Shown: in pieces, positions 53,491-64,000 of the stretch
Layout: each line of letters begins with the position of its first letter
Position numbering within the stretch: the stretch's first letter is position 1
DNA from: Sycon ciliatum
Lineage: Eukaryota > Porifera > Calcarea > Leucosolenida > Sycettidae
NCBI RefSeq assembly: GCF_964019385.1
Contig: NC_088645.1
Location: 28,211,034-28,275,033, forward strand
DNA length: 64,000 nt
Direction: 5' to 3'
Translations under genes and position numbers: made by a program
Notes under the pieces: model-generated
Seen by the model: the letters and a program-made list of their open reading frames with translations, nothing else
Databases searched by the model: none
What the model was told of the DNA's origin: nothing

Positions 53491-56400
53491 CCTACATGTA
53501 TATCACAACCGCTGTTTGCAACGCAGACATTTTTTCGCAACCTTCGTCTCAGCCATTTTCGCAGCCGTCGTCGCAGCCATTTTTTCGCAGCCGTGGTCGC
53601 GGCCACTTTCGCCAGCTGTGGTCACAGCCCTTTTCGCAGTCGTTGTCTCGAACATTTTTCGCAGCCGTGGTCGCAGTTATTTTCGCAGCCTTGGTCGCAG
53701 CAATTGTTTCGCAGCCGTCGTCGCAGCAATTTTGTCGCAGCCGTGGTCGCAGCCATTTTCGGAGCCGTGGTCGCAGCCATTTTTTCGCAGCCGTGGTCGC
53801 AGTCATTTTCGCAGCCTTGGTCGCAGCTATTTTCGCAGCCGTGGTAGCAGCCATTTTTGCACCCGTGGTCGCAGCCATTTTCGCAGCCGTGGTTGAAGCT
53901 ATTTTTCGCAGCCGTGGTCGCAGCCATTTTCGAGGCCGTAGTCGTAGCCATTTTCGCAGCCGTGGTCGCAGCCATTTTCGCAGCCGTGGTCGAAGCCATT
54001 ATCGATACGCAACTACTGCCTGCGTCGCATTCATTTTCACAGCCTATATTTGTGCTCAGTCGTTGTCTGTGTCGCAACCGCTGCCGTGGTCGCAGCCATT
54101 GTTTCGCAGCCAGCGTCGCAGCCATTTTGTCGCAGCCATTTTCGCAGCCGCGGTCGCAGCCATTGTTTCGCAGCCGTCGTCACAGCCATTTTCGCAGCCG
54201 TGGTCGCACCAATTTTTTCGTAGCCATGGTCGCAGCCATTTTTGCAGCAGTGTCGCAGCCATTTTCGCAGCCGTGGTCTCAGCCATTTGTACGCAGCCGT
54301 CTACGCAGCCATTTTCGCAGTCGTGGTTGCAGCCGTATTACGCAGCCGTGGTTGCAGCCATTCTCGCAGCCTTGTTTGCAGCCATTTTTTAGAAGCCGTG
54401 GTCGAAGCCATTTTTCGCAGCCGTGGTCGCAGCCATTTTGTCGCAGCCGTGGTCGCAGCCATTTTCGCAGCCGTGGTCGAAGCCATTTTTCGCAGCCGTG
54501 GTCGCAGCTATTTTCGCGGCCGTAGTCGCAGCAATTTTCGCAGCCGTGGTCGCAGCCATTTTCGCAGCCATGGTCGCAGCCATTATCGATACGCAACTAC
54601 TCCCTGCGTCGCAGTCATTTTCACAGCCGTTATTTGTGCTCAGTCGTCGTCTGTGTCGCAACCGCAGCCGTGGTCGCAGCCATTGTTTCGCAGCCGTCGT
54701 CACAGCCATTTTGTCGCAGCCATTTTCGCAGCCGTGGTCGCAGCCATTGTTTCTCAGCCGTCGTCGCAGCCATTTACGCAGCCGTGGCCGCACCCATTTT
54801 TTTCGCAGCCATTGTCGCAGCTATTTTCGCAGCCGTGTCGCAGCCATTTTCGCCGCCGTGGTCCCAGTCATTTTTTCGCAGCCGTCGAAGTAGCCATTTT
54901 CGTAGTCGTGGTCGCAGCCATATTACGCGGCCGTGGTTGCAGCCATTTTCACAGCCGTGGTTGCAGCCCTTTTTTAGAAGCCGTGGTCGCAGCCATTTTC
55001 GCAGCCATGGTCGCAGCCATTATCGATACGCAACTACTCCCTGCGTTGCAGTCATTTTCACAGCCGTTATTTGTGCTCAGTCGTCGTCTGTGTCGCAACC
55101 GCAGCCGTGGTCGCAGCCATTGTTTCGCAGCCGTCGTCGCAGCCATTTTGTCGCAGCCGTGGTCGCAGCCATTGTTTCGCAGCCGTCGTCGCAGCCATTT
55201 ACGCAGCCGTGGCCGCACCCATTTTTTTCGCAGCCATTGTCGCAGCTATTTTCGCAGCCGTGTCGCAGCCATTTTCGCCGCCGTGGTCCCAGCTATTTTT
55301 TCGCAGCCGTCGACGTAGCCATTTTCGTAGTCGTGGTCGCAGCCATATTACGCGGCCGTGGTTGCAGCCATTTTCACAGCCGTGGTTGCAGCCATTTTTT
55401 AGAAGCCGTGGTCGCAGCAATTTTCCTCAGCTGTGGCCGCAGCCATTTTTTTCGCAGCCGTGGTCGCAGCCATTTTCGCAGCCGTGGTCGCAGCCATTAT
55501 CGCAGCCGTGGTCGCAGCCGTTGTCGCAAACATTTTTTCGCAGCCGTGGTCGCAGTCATTTTCGCAGCCGTGATCGCAGCCCATTTTTCGCAGCTGTGGT
55601 CGCAGCCATTTTTGCAGCCGTGGTCGTAGCTATTTTCGCAGCCGTGGCCGAAGCCATTGTTTCGCAGCCGTCGTCGCAGCCATTTTGTCGCAGCCGGGGT
55701 CGCAGCCATTTTCGCAGCCGTGGTCGCAGCCATTTTTTCGCAGCCGTGGTCGCAGCCATTTTCGCAGCCGTGGTCGCAGCCATTATCGCAGCCGTGGTCG
55801 CAGCTATTTTTGCAGCCGTTGTCGCAAACATTTTTTCGCAGCCGTGGTCGCAGTCAATTTCGCACCCGTGATCACAGCCCATTTTTCGCAGCTGTGGTCG
55901 AAGCCCTTTTTGCAGCCGTGGTCGTAGCTATTTTCGCAGCCGTGTCCGCAGCCATTGTTTCGCAGCCGTCGTCGCAGCCATTTTGTCGCAGCCGTGGTCG
56001 CAGCCATTTTCGCGGCCGTGATCGCAGCCATTGTTTCGCAGCCGTGGTCGCAGCCATTTTCACAGCCGTGGTCGCACCCATTTTCGCAGCCGTGTCGCAG
56101 CCGTGGTCCAAGCTATTTTTCGCAGCCGTCGACGCAGCCATTTTCGTTGTCGTGGTCGCAGCGATATTACGCAGCCGTGGTTGCAGCCATTTTCGCAGCC
56201 GTGGTTGCAGCCATTTTTAGAAGCCGTTGTCGCAGATATTTTTAGCAGCCGTGGTCGCAGCCATTTTTTCGCAGCCGTGGTCGCAGCCATTTTAGCATCC
56301 GTGGTCGCAGCCATTATCTCAGCCGTGGTCGCAGCTGTTGTCGCAAACATTTTTTCGCAGCCGTGGTCGCAGTCATTTTCGCAGCCGTGATCGCAGCCCA

Positions 56401-57533
56401 TTTTTCGCAGCTGTGGTCGCAGCCATTTTCGCAGCTGTGGTCGCAGCCATTTTCGCAGCCGTTGTCGCAGCCATTATCGATACGCAACTGCTGCCTGCGT
56501 TGAAGTCCTTTTCACAGGCGTTATTTGTGCTCAGTCGTTGTCTGTGTCGCAACCGCAGCCGTGATCGCAGCCATTGTTTCTCAGCTGTCGTCGCAGCCAT
56601 TTTTTCGCAGCCGTGGTCGCAGACATTTTCGCAGCCATGGTCGCGGCCATTTTCGCCAGCTGTGGTCGCAGCCCTTTTCGCAGCCGTTCTCGCGAACATT
56701 TTTTCGCAGTCGTGATCGCAGTCATTTTCGCAGCCTTGGTCCCAGCCCTTTTTTCACAGCCGTGGTCGCAGCCGTGGTCGCAGCCATTGTTTTGCGGCTG
56801 TTGTCGCAGCCATTTTATCGCAGCCGTGGTCGCAGTCATTTTCGCAGCCGTGATCGCAGCCCATTTTCGCAGCTGTGGTCGCAGCCATTTTTGCAGGTGT
56901 GGTCGCAGGTTTTTTCGCAGCCGTGGCCGAAGCCATCGTTACGCAGCCGTCGTCGCAGCCATTTTGTCGCAGCCGTGGTCGCAGCCATTTTCGCCGCCGT
57001 GGTCGCAGCCATTTTTTTCGCAGCCGTGGTCGCAGCCATTATCACAGCCGTGGTCGCAGCTATTTTTGCAGCCGTTGTCGCAAACATTTTTTCGGCGCAG
57101 TGGTCGCAGTCATTTTCGCAGCCGTGATCGCGGCCCATTTTTCGCAGCTGTGGTCGCAGCCATTTTTGCAGCCGTGGTCGTAGCTATTTTCGCAGCCGTG
57201 GCCGCAGCCATTGTTTCGCAGCCGTCGTCGCAGCGGTTTTGTCGCAGCCGTGGTCGCAGCCATTTTCGCAGCCGTGATCGCAGCCATTGTTTCGCAGCCG
57301 TCGTCGCAGCCATTTTCACAGCCGTGGTCGCACCCATTTTTTCGCAACCATTTTCGCAGCCGTGTCGCAGCCGTGGTCCAAGCCATTTTTTCGCAGCCGT
57401 CGATGCAGCCATTTTCGTAGTCGTGGTCGCAGCGGAATTACGCAGCCGTAGTTGCAGCCATTTTCGCAGCCGTGGTTAGAGCCTTTTTTTAGAAGCCGTT
57501 GTCGCAGCTATTTTTAGCAGCCGTGGTCGCAGC

Positions 57534-58579
57534 CATTTTTTCGCAGCCGTGGTCGCAGCCATTTTCGCATCCGTGGTCGCAGCCATTATCGCAGCCGTGG
57601 TCGCAGCCGTTGTCGCAAACATTTTTTCGCAGCCGTGGTCGCAGTCATTTTCGCAGCCGTGATCACAGCCCATTTTTCGCAGCTGTGGTCGCAGCCATTT
57701 TCGCAGCTGTGGTCGCAGCCATTTTCGCAGCCGTTGTCGCAGCCATTATCGATACGCAACTACTGCCTGCGTTGAAGTCATTTTCACAGGCGTTATTTGT
57801 GCTCAGTCGTTGTCTGTGTCGCAACCGCAGCCGTGATCGCAGCCATTGTTTCTCAGCTGTTGTCGCAGCCATTTTTTCGCAGCCGTGGTCGCAGCCATTT
57901 TCGCAGCCGTGGTCGCGGCCATTTTCGCCAGCTGTGGTCGCAACCCTTTTCGCAGCCGTTGTCGCGAACACTTTTTCGCAGCCGTGATCGCAGTCATTTT
58001 CGCAGCCTTGGTCGCAGCCCTTTTTTCGCAGCCGTGATCGCAGCCGTGGTCGCAGCCATTTTTTCGCAGCCGTGGTCGCAGCCATTTTCGCATCCGTGGT
58101 CGCAGCCATTATCGCAGCCGTGGTCGCAGCCGTTGTCGCAAACATTTTTTCGCAGCCGTGGTCGCAGTCATTTTCGCAGCCGTGATCACAGCCCATTTTT
58201 CGCAGCTGTGGTCGCAGCCATTTTCGCAGCTGTGGTCGCAGCCATTTTCGCAGCCGTTGTCGCAGCCATTATCGATACGCAACTACTGCCTGCGTTGAAG
58301 TCATTTTCACAGGCGTTATTTGTGCTCAGTCGTTGTCTGTGTCGCAACCGCAGCCGTGATCGCAGCCATTGTTTCTCAGCTGTTGTCGCAGCCATTTTTT
58401 CGCAGCCGTGGTCGCAGCCATTTTCGCAGCCGTGGTCGCGGCCATTTTCGCCAGCTGTGGTCGCAACCCTTTTCGCAGCCGTTGTCGCGAACACTTTTTC
58501 GCAGCCGTGATCGCAGTCATTTTCGCAGCCTTGGTCGCAGCCCTTTTTTCGCAGCCGTGATCGCAGCCGTGGTCGCAGC
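57534..58579. repeat. Two tandem copies of a 523-bp higher-order repeat
   Basis: 57534-58056 and 58057-58579 look almost identical, each with one spacer (GATACGCAACTACTGCC...) and the same local variants of the 24-bp unit. The high identity implies a recent duplication within the array. Confidence 0.9.
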
Positions 58580-58967
58580 CGTCGTCGCAGCCATTTTGTC
58601 GCAGCCGTGGTCGCAGCCATTTTCGGAGCCGTGATCGCAGCCATTTTTTCGCAGCCGTGGTCGAAGTCATTTTCTTAGCCGTGGTCGCAGCTAATTTTGC
58701 AGCCGTGGTAGCAGCCATTTTTGCAGCCGTGGTCGCAGCCACTTTCGCAGCCGTGGTAGCAGCCATTTTTCGCAGCCGTGGTCGCAGCCATTTTAAGGGC
58801 CGTAGTCGCAGCCATTTTCGCAGCCGTGGTCGCAGCCATTTTCGCAGCCGTGGTCGCAGCCATTATCGATACGCAACTACTGCCTGCGTCGCATTCATTT
58901 TCACAGGCGTTATTTGTGCTCAGTCGTTGTCTGTGTCGTGGTCGCAGCCATTGTTTCGCAGCCAGCG

Positions 58968-59996
58968 TCGCAACCATTTTGTCGCAGCCGTGGTCGCAGC
59001 CATTTTCCCAGCCTTGGTCGCAGCCATTGTTTCGCAGCCGTCGTCGCAGCCATTTTCGCAGCCGTAATTCGCAGCCGTCGTCGCAGCCATTTTGTCGCAG
59101 CCGTGGTCGCAGCCATTTTCCCAGCCGTGGTCGCAGCAATTGTTTCGCAGCCGTCGTCGCAGCCATTTTCGCAGCCGTAATTCGCAGCCGTCGTCGCAGC
59201 CATTTTGTCGCAGCCGTGGTCGCAGCCATTTTCCCAGCCGTGGTCGCAGCCATTGTTTCGCAGCCGTCGTCGCAGCCATTTTCGCAGCCGTAATTCGCAG
59301 CCGTCGTCGCAGCCATTTTGTCGCAGCCGTGGTCGCAGCCATTTTCCCAGCCGTGGTCGCAGCCATTGTTTCGCAGCCGTCGTCGCAGCCATTTTCGCAG
59401 CCGTAATTCGCAGCCGTCGTCGCAGCCATTTTGTCGCAGCCGTGGTCGCAGCCATTTTCCCAGCCGTGGTCGCAGCCATTGTTTCGCAGCCGTCGTCGCA
59501 GCCATTTTCGCAGCCGTAATTCGCAGCCGTCGTCGCAGCCATTTTGTCGCAGCCGTGGTCGCAGCCATTTTCCCAGCCGTGGTCGCAGCCATTGTTTCGC
59601 AGCCGTCGTCGCAGCCATTTTCGCAGCCGTAATTCGCAGCCGTCGTCGCAGCCATTTTGTCGCAGCCGTGGTCGCAGCCATTTTCCCAGCCGTGGTCGCA
59701 GCCATTGTTTCGCAGCCGTCGTCGCAGCCATTTTCGCAGCCGTAATTCGCAGCCGTCGTCGCAGCCATTTTGTCGCAGCCGTGGTCGCAGCCATTTTCCC
59801 AGCCGTGGTCGCAGCCATTGTTTCGCAGCCGTCGTCGCAGCCATTTTCGCAGCCGTAATTCGCAGCCGTCGTCGCAGCCATTTTGTCGCAGCCGTGGTCG
59901 CAGCCATTTTCCCAGCCGTGGTCGCAGCCATTGTTTCGCAGCCGTCGTCGCAGCCATTTTCGCAGCCGTAATTCGCAGCCGTCGTCGCAGCCATTT
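58968..59996. repeat. Nine tandem copies of a 113-bp higher-order repeat
   Basis: Units begin every 113 bp (58979, 59092, 59205 ... 59883). They share the variants CATTTTCCCAGCCGTGG and CAGCCGTAATTCGCAG and differ only by rare substitutions in the first two copies. Since 113 is not a multiple of three, every copy is read in another frame. Confidence 0.95.
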
Positions 59997-62849
59997 TGTC
60001 GCAGCCGTGGTCGCAGCCATTGTTTCGCAGCCGTCGTCGCAGCCATTTTCGCATCCGTGGTCGCACCCATTTTTTCGCAGCCATTTTCGCAGCCGTGGTC
60101 CCAGCCATTTTTTCGCAGCCGTCGACGTAGCCATTTTCGTAGTCTTGGTCGCAGCCATATTACGCAGGCGTGGTTGCAGCCATTTTTTAGAAGCCGTGGC
60201 CGCAGCCATTTTTCGCAGCTGTGGTCGCAGCCATTTTGTTCGCAGCCGTGGTCGCAGCCATTTTCGCAGCCGTGGTCGCAGCCATTTTTCGCAGCCGTGG
60301 TCGCAGCTCTTTTCGCGGCCGTAGTCGCAGCTATTTTCGCAGCCGTGGTCACAGCCATTTTCGCAGCCATTATCGATACGCAACTACTCCCTGCGTCGCA
60401 GTCATTTTTACAGCCGTTATTTGTGCTCAGTCGTTGTCTGTGTCGCAACCGCGGCCATCGTCGCAGCCATTGTTTCGCAGCCGTCGTCGCAGCCATTTTC
60501 GTAGTCGTGGTCGCAGCATTATTTTGCAGCCGTGGTTGCAGCCATTTTCACAGCCGTGGTTGCAGCCATTTTTTAGAAGCCGTGGTCGCAGCCATTTTTC
60601 GCAGCCGTGGTCGCAGCCATTTTTTTCGCAGCCGTGGTCGCAGCCATTTTCGCAGCCGTGGTCGCAGCCATTATCGCAGCCGAGGTCGCAGCCATTTTCG
60701 CAGCCGTTGTCGCAAACATTTTTTCGCAGCCGTGGTCGCAGTCATTTTCGCAGCCGTGATCGCAGCCCATTTTTCCCAGCTGTGGTCGCAGCCATTTTTG
60801 CAGCCGTGGGCGTAGCTATTTTCGCAGCCGTGGCCGCAGCCATTGTTTGGCAGCCGTCGTCGCAACCATTTTGTCGCAGCCGTGGTCGCAGCCATTTTCG
60901 CAGCCGTGATCGCAGCAATTGTTTCGCAGCCGTCGTCGCAGCCATTTTCACAGCCGTGGTCGCACCCATTTTTTCGCAGCCATTTTCGCAGCCGTGTCGT
61001 AGCCGTGGTCCAAGCCATTTTTTCGCAGCCGTCGACGCAGCCATTTTCGTAGTCGTGGTCGCAGCGATATTACGCAGCCGTGGTTGCAGCCATTTTCGCA
61101 GCCGTGGTTGCAGCCATTTTTTAGAAGCCGTTGTCGCAGCCATTTTTCGCAGCCGTGGTCGCAGCCAGATTTTCGCAGCCGTGGTCACAGCCATTTTCGC
61201 GTCCGTGGTCGCAGCCATTATCACAGCCGTGGTCGCAGCCATTTTCGCAGCCGTTGTCGCGAACATTTTTTCGCAGCCGTGGTCGCAGTCATTTTCGCAG
61301 CCGTGATCGCAGCCCATTTTCGCAGCTGTGGTCGCAGCCATTCTCGCAGCTGTGGTCGCAGCACTTTTCGCAGCCGTTGCCGCAGCCATTATCGATACGC
61401 ATCGATATCATTTTCACAGGCGTTATTTGTGCTCAGTCGTTGTCTGTGTCGCAACCGCAGCCGTGGTCGCAGCCATTGTTTCTCAGATGTCGTCGCAGCC
61501 ATTTTGTCGCAGCCGTGGTCGCAGCCATTTTCGCAGCCGTGGTCGCGGCCATTTTCGCCAGCTGTGGTCGCAGCCCTTTTCGCAGCCGTTGTCGCGAACA
61601 TTTTTTGCAGCCATGGTCGAAGTCATTTTCACAGCCTTAGTCGCAGCCCTTTTTCCGCAGCCGTGGTCGCAGCCGTGGTCACAGCCATTGTTTCGCAGCC
61701 GTGGTCGCAGCCGTGGTCGCAGCCATTTTCGGAGCCGTGATCGCAGCCATTTTTTCGCAGCCGTGGTCGCAGTCATTTTCGCAGCCTTGGTCGCAGCAAA
61801 TTTTTGCAGCCCTGGTGGCAGCCATTTTCGGAGCTGTGGTCGCAGCCTTTTTTCGCAGCCGTGGTCGCAGCCATTTTCGCAGCCGTGGTCGCAGCCATTA
61901 TCGATACGCAACTACTGCTTGCGTCGCATTCATTTTCAAAGGCGTTATTTGTGCTCAGTCGTTGTCTGTGTCGTAACCGCTGCCGTGGTCGCAGCCATTG
62001 TTTCGCAGCTAGCGTCGCAGCGATTTTGTCGCAGCCGTGGTCGCAGCCATTTTCGCAGCCGTAGTCGCAGCCATTGTTTCGCAGCCGTCGCCGCAGCCAT
62101 TTTCGCAGCCGTAGTCGCACCCATTTTTTCGCAGCCATGGTCGCAGCCATTTTCGCAGCCGTGTCGCAGCCACTTTCGCAACCGTGGTCCCAGCCATCTT
62201 TTCGCAGCCGTCGACGTAGCCATTTTCGTATTCGTGGTCGCAGCCATATTCCGCAGCCGTGGTTGCAGCCATTTTCGCAGCCGTGGTTGCGGCCATTTTT
62301 TAGAAGCCGTGGACGCAGCCATTTTTCGCAGCGGTGGTCGCAGCCAGTTTTCGCAGCCGTGGTTGTAGCTATTTTCGCAGCCGTGGTCGCAGCAATTTTC
62401 GCAGCCGTGGTCGCGGCCATTTTCGCAGCCGTTGTCGCAGCCATTATCGATACGCAATTGCCGCCTGCGTCGCAGTCATTTTCACAGCCGTTATTTGTGC
62501 TCAGTCGTTGTCTGTGTCGCAACCGCAGCCGTGGTCGCAGCCATTGTTTCGTAGCCGTCGTCGCAGCCATTTTGTCGCAGCCGTGGTCGCAGCCATTTTC
62601 GCAGCCGTGGCCGCAGTCATTTTCACAGCCGTGGTCGGCAGCTATTTTCGCGGCAGTGGCAGCAGCCATTTTTGCAGCCGTGGTCGCAGCCATTTTCCCA
62701 GTTGTGGTCGCAGCCATTTTTCGCAGCCGTGGTCGCAGCCATTTTCGCTTCCGTGGTCGCAGCCATTATCGCAGCCATTATCGCAGCCTTGGTCGCAGCC
62801 ATTTTCGCAGCCGTGGTCGCAGCTATTTTCGCAGCCGTCGTCGCAGCCA

Positions 62850-63205
62850 TTTTGTTGCAGTCTGTGCCGCCTCCGTTGTCGCCACCAGTTTCTGTGTAGC
62901 AGTTATCGTCGCAGTCTGTGCCGCCTCCGTTGTCGCAACCGTTTTCTGTGTCGCAGTCATCGTCGCAGTCTGTGCCACCTCCGTTGTCCCAACCGTTTTC
63001 TGTGTCGCAGTCGTCGTCGCAGTCTGTGCCGCCTCCGTTGTCACAACCGTTTTCTGTGTCGCAGTCATCGTCGCAGTCTGTGCCGCCTCCGTTGTCACAA
63101 CCGTTTTCTGTGTCGCAGTCGTCGTGGCAGTCTGTGCCGCCTCTGTTCTCGGCACCATTTTCTGTGTCGCAGTCGTCGGCGCAGTCTGTGCCGCCTCCGT
63201 TGTCA
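62850..63205. repeat. Second block of 54-bp satellite units (about 6.5 copies)
   Basis: Same unit as 52590-53490 and followed by the same closing stretch with CACATTTGCTGCCTACATG. The two blocks are about 10 kb apart and were probably produced by a large internal duplication. Confidence 0.95.
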
Positions 63206-64000
63206 CATTTGCTGCCTACATGTATGTCACAACCGCTGTTTGCAACGCAGCCATTTTTTCGCAGCCGTCGTCGACGCCATTTTTTCGCAGCCTTCGTCGC
63301 AGCCATTTTCGCAGCTTTTTTTCGCAGCTGTGGTCGCAGCTGTTGTCGCAAACATTTTACCGCAGCCGTGGTCGCAGTCATTTTCGCAGCCGTGGTCGCA
63401 GCCCTTTTTTAGCAACCGTGGGCGCAGCCATTTTTGCAGCCCTGGTCGTAGCCATTTTCGCAGCCGTGGTCGCAGCCATTATTTCCCAGCCGTGGTCGCA
63501 GCCATTTTGTCGCAACCGTGGTCGCAGCCATTTTCGCAGCCGTGGTCGCAGCCATTTTTCCCAGCCGTGTTCGCAGTCATTTTTGCAGCCGTGGTCACAG
63601 CTATTTTCGCAGCCGTGGTAGCAGCCATTTTTGTAGCGGTGGTCGCAGCTATTTTCGCAGCCGTGGTCGCAGCCATTTTTCGCAGCCGTGGTCACAGCCA
63701 TTTTCGCGGCCGTAGTCGCAGCCATTTTCGCAGCAGTGGTTGCAGCTATTTTCGCAGCCGTGGTCGCAGCAATTTTCGCAGCCGTGGTCACAGCCATTTT
63801 CTCAGCCGTTGTCGCAGCCATTATCGATACGCAACTGCAGCCTGCGTCGCAGTCATTTTCACAGCCTTTATTTGTGCTTAGTCGTTGTCTGTGTCGCAAC
63901 CGCAGCCGTGGTCGCAGCCATTGTTTCGCAGTCGTCGTCGCAGCCATTTTGTCGCAGCCGTGGTCGCAGCCATTTTTGCAGCCGTGGTCGCAGCCATTTT

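Larger units (their letters stand above)
54000..63905. repeat. Recurring 75-85 bp spacer within the satellite (about 12 copies)
   Basis: The stretch ATCGATACGCAACTACTGCC ... TTATTTGTGCTCAGTCG TTGTCTGTGTCGCAACC occurs near 54000, 54590, 55020, 56475, 57747, 58270, 58864, 60371, 61390 (partial), 61901, 62447 and 63822. Its end (TCTGTGTCGCAACCG) resembles the 54-bp unit. It marks higher-order periods of roughly 0.4-1.5 kb. Confidence 0.9.
52196..64000. repeat. Large satellite array, 24-bp basic unit (continues beyond the window)
   Basis: The basic unit is TCGCAGCCGTGG followed by TCGCAGCCATTT, two related 12-bp halves. Small indels in T runs shift the register locally. The unit has no stop codon in any of six frames (SQPWSQPF, RSRGRSHF, AAVVAAIF; KMAATTAA, KWLRPRLR, NGCDHGCE), so long frames up to 528 codons arise on both strands. 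There are three CpGs per unit. Higher-order blocks of 54, 113 and 523 bp and a recurrent spacer are listed separately. The right edge is outside the window. Confidence 0.97.

Noticed and set aside
58910..60496. A 528-codon frame (minus) and several 300-500-codon frames in the satellite as genes
   Set aside because: Every frame of the 24-bp unit is stop-free, so length alone is no evidence; there is no start context, domain or splice structure, and frames shift with each indel.
52196..64000. CRISPR-like array
   Set aside because: The repeats are contiguous and mutually similar without unique spacers of constant length, and the context is eukaryotic with introns and LINEs.
1..64000. Bacterial contamination or prokaryotic operons
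   Set aside because: No Shine-Dalgarno-led gene series; clear introns, LTR and LINE retroelements, SINEs and hAT elements mark a eukaryotic genome.

Overview
This is a eukaryotic, animal-type genomic window. Coding sequence comes in short exons with GT/AG splice signals and phase-1 introns. The modules are of extracellular receptor type (Ig-like, Sushi/CCP, EGF-like, single transmembrane helices). Most of the rest is mobile DNA: LINEs, a chromodomain Ty3/gypsy element, tRNA-derived SINEs, hAT-like elements, foldback elements and a Crypton-type tyrosine recombinase. Together with the dense satellites this suggests an early-branching marine invertebrate such as a sponge or cnidarian. That placement is an inference; I cannot name the species.

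Layout. 1-3.1 kb holds two foldback elements and one phase 1-1 transmembrane exon (+). 3.09-8.75 kb is an element with about 815-bp terminal inverted repeats enclosing a decayed Crypton-like tyrosine recombinase (-). 8.7-19.4 kb is gene-poor, with SINEs, palindromes, foldbacks and a non-autonomous hAT with a perfect 8-bp target duplication. 19.45-19.85 kb is the last exon of a second transmembrane protein (-). 21.8-32.3 kb is a three-level nest: a restriction-like-endonuclease (RLE) LINE (-) is split by an apurinic-endonuclease LINE (+), which is itself split by a complete Ty3/gypsy chromovirus-like element (-). 32.8-36.1 kb is a long palindrome (two arms of about 1.32 kb) centred on a 200-N assembly gap.

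37.8-47.0 kb (-) carries a phase-compatible receptor gene model: Ig-like, Sushi, EGF-like, transmembrane and cytoplasmic exons. The intron before the transmembrane exon is swollen by five tandem copies of a roughly 480-bp unit and several DNA-transposon insertions. 47-51.9 kb holds minisatellites, a 1-kb element with 5-bp target duplications and another SINE. 52.2 kb to the end is at least 11.8 kb of satellite built from a 24-bp unit (two 12-bp halves) that has no stop codon in any of the six frames. It has higher-order 54-, 113- and 523-bp repeats and a recurring 75-85 bp spacer. The long open frames there are best read as a property of the repeat unit, not as genes.

Functionally, the only plausible host genes are membrane receptors of adhesion or immune type. 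Nearly everything else is selfish or structural DNA, and the retroelement and recombinase genes are mostly broken: in-frame TGA codons, frameshifts and altered catalytic motifs. The gypsy pol frame is the exception and is still intact.
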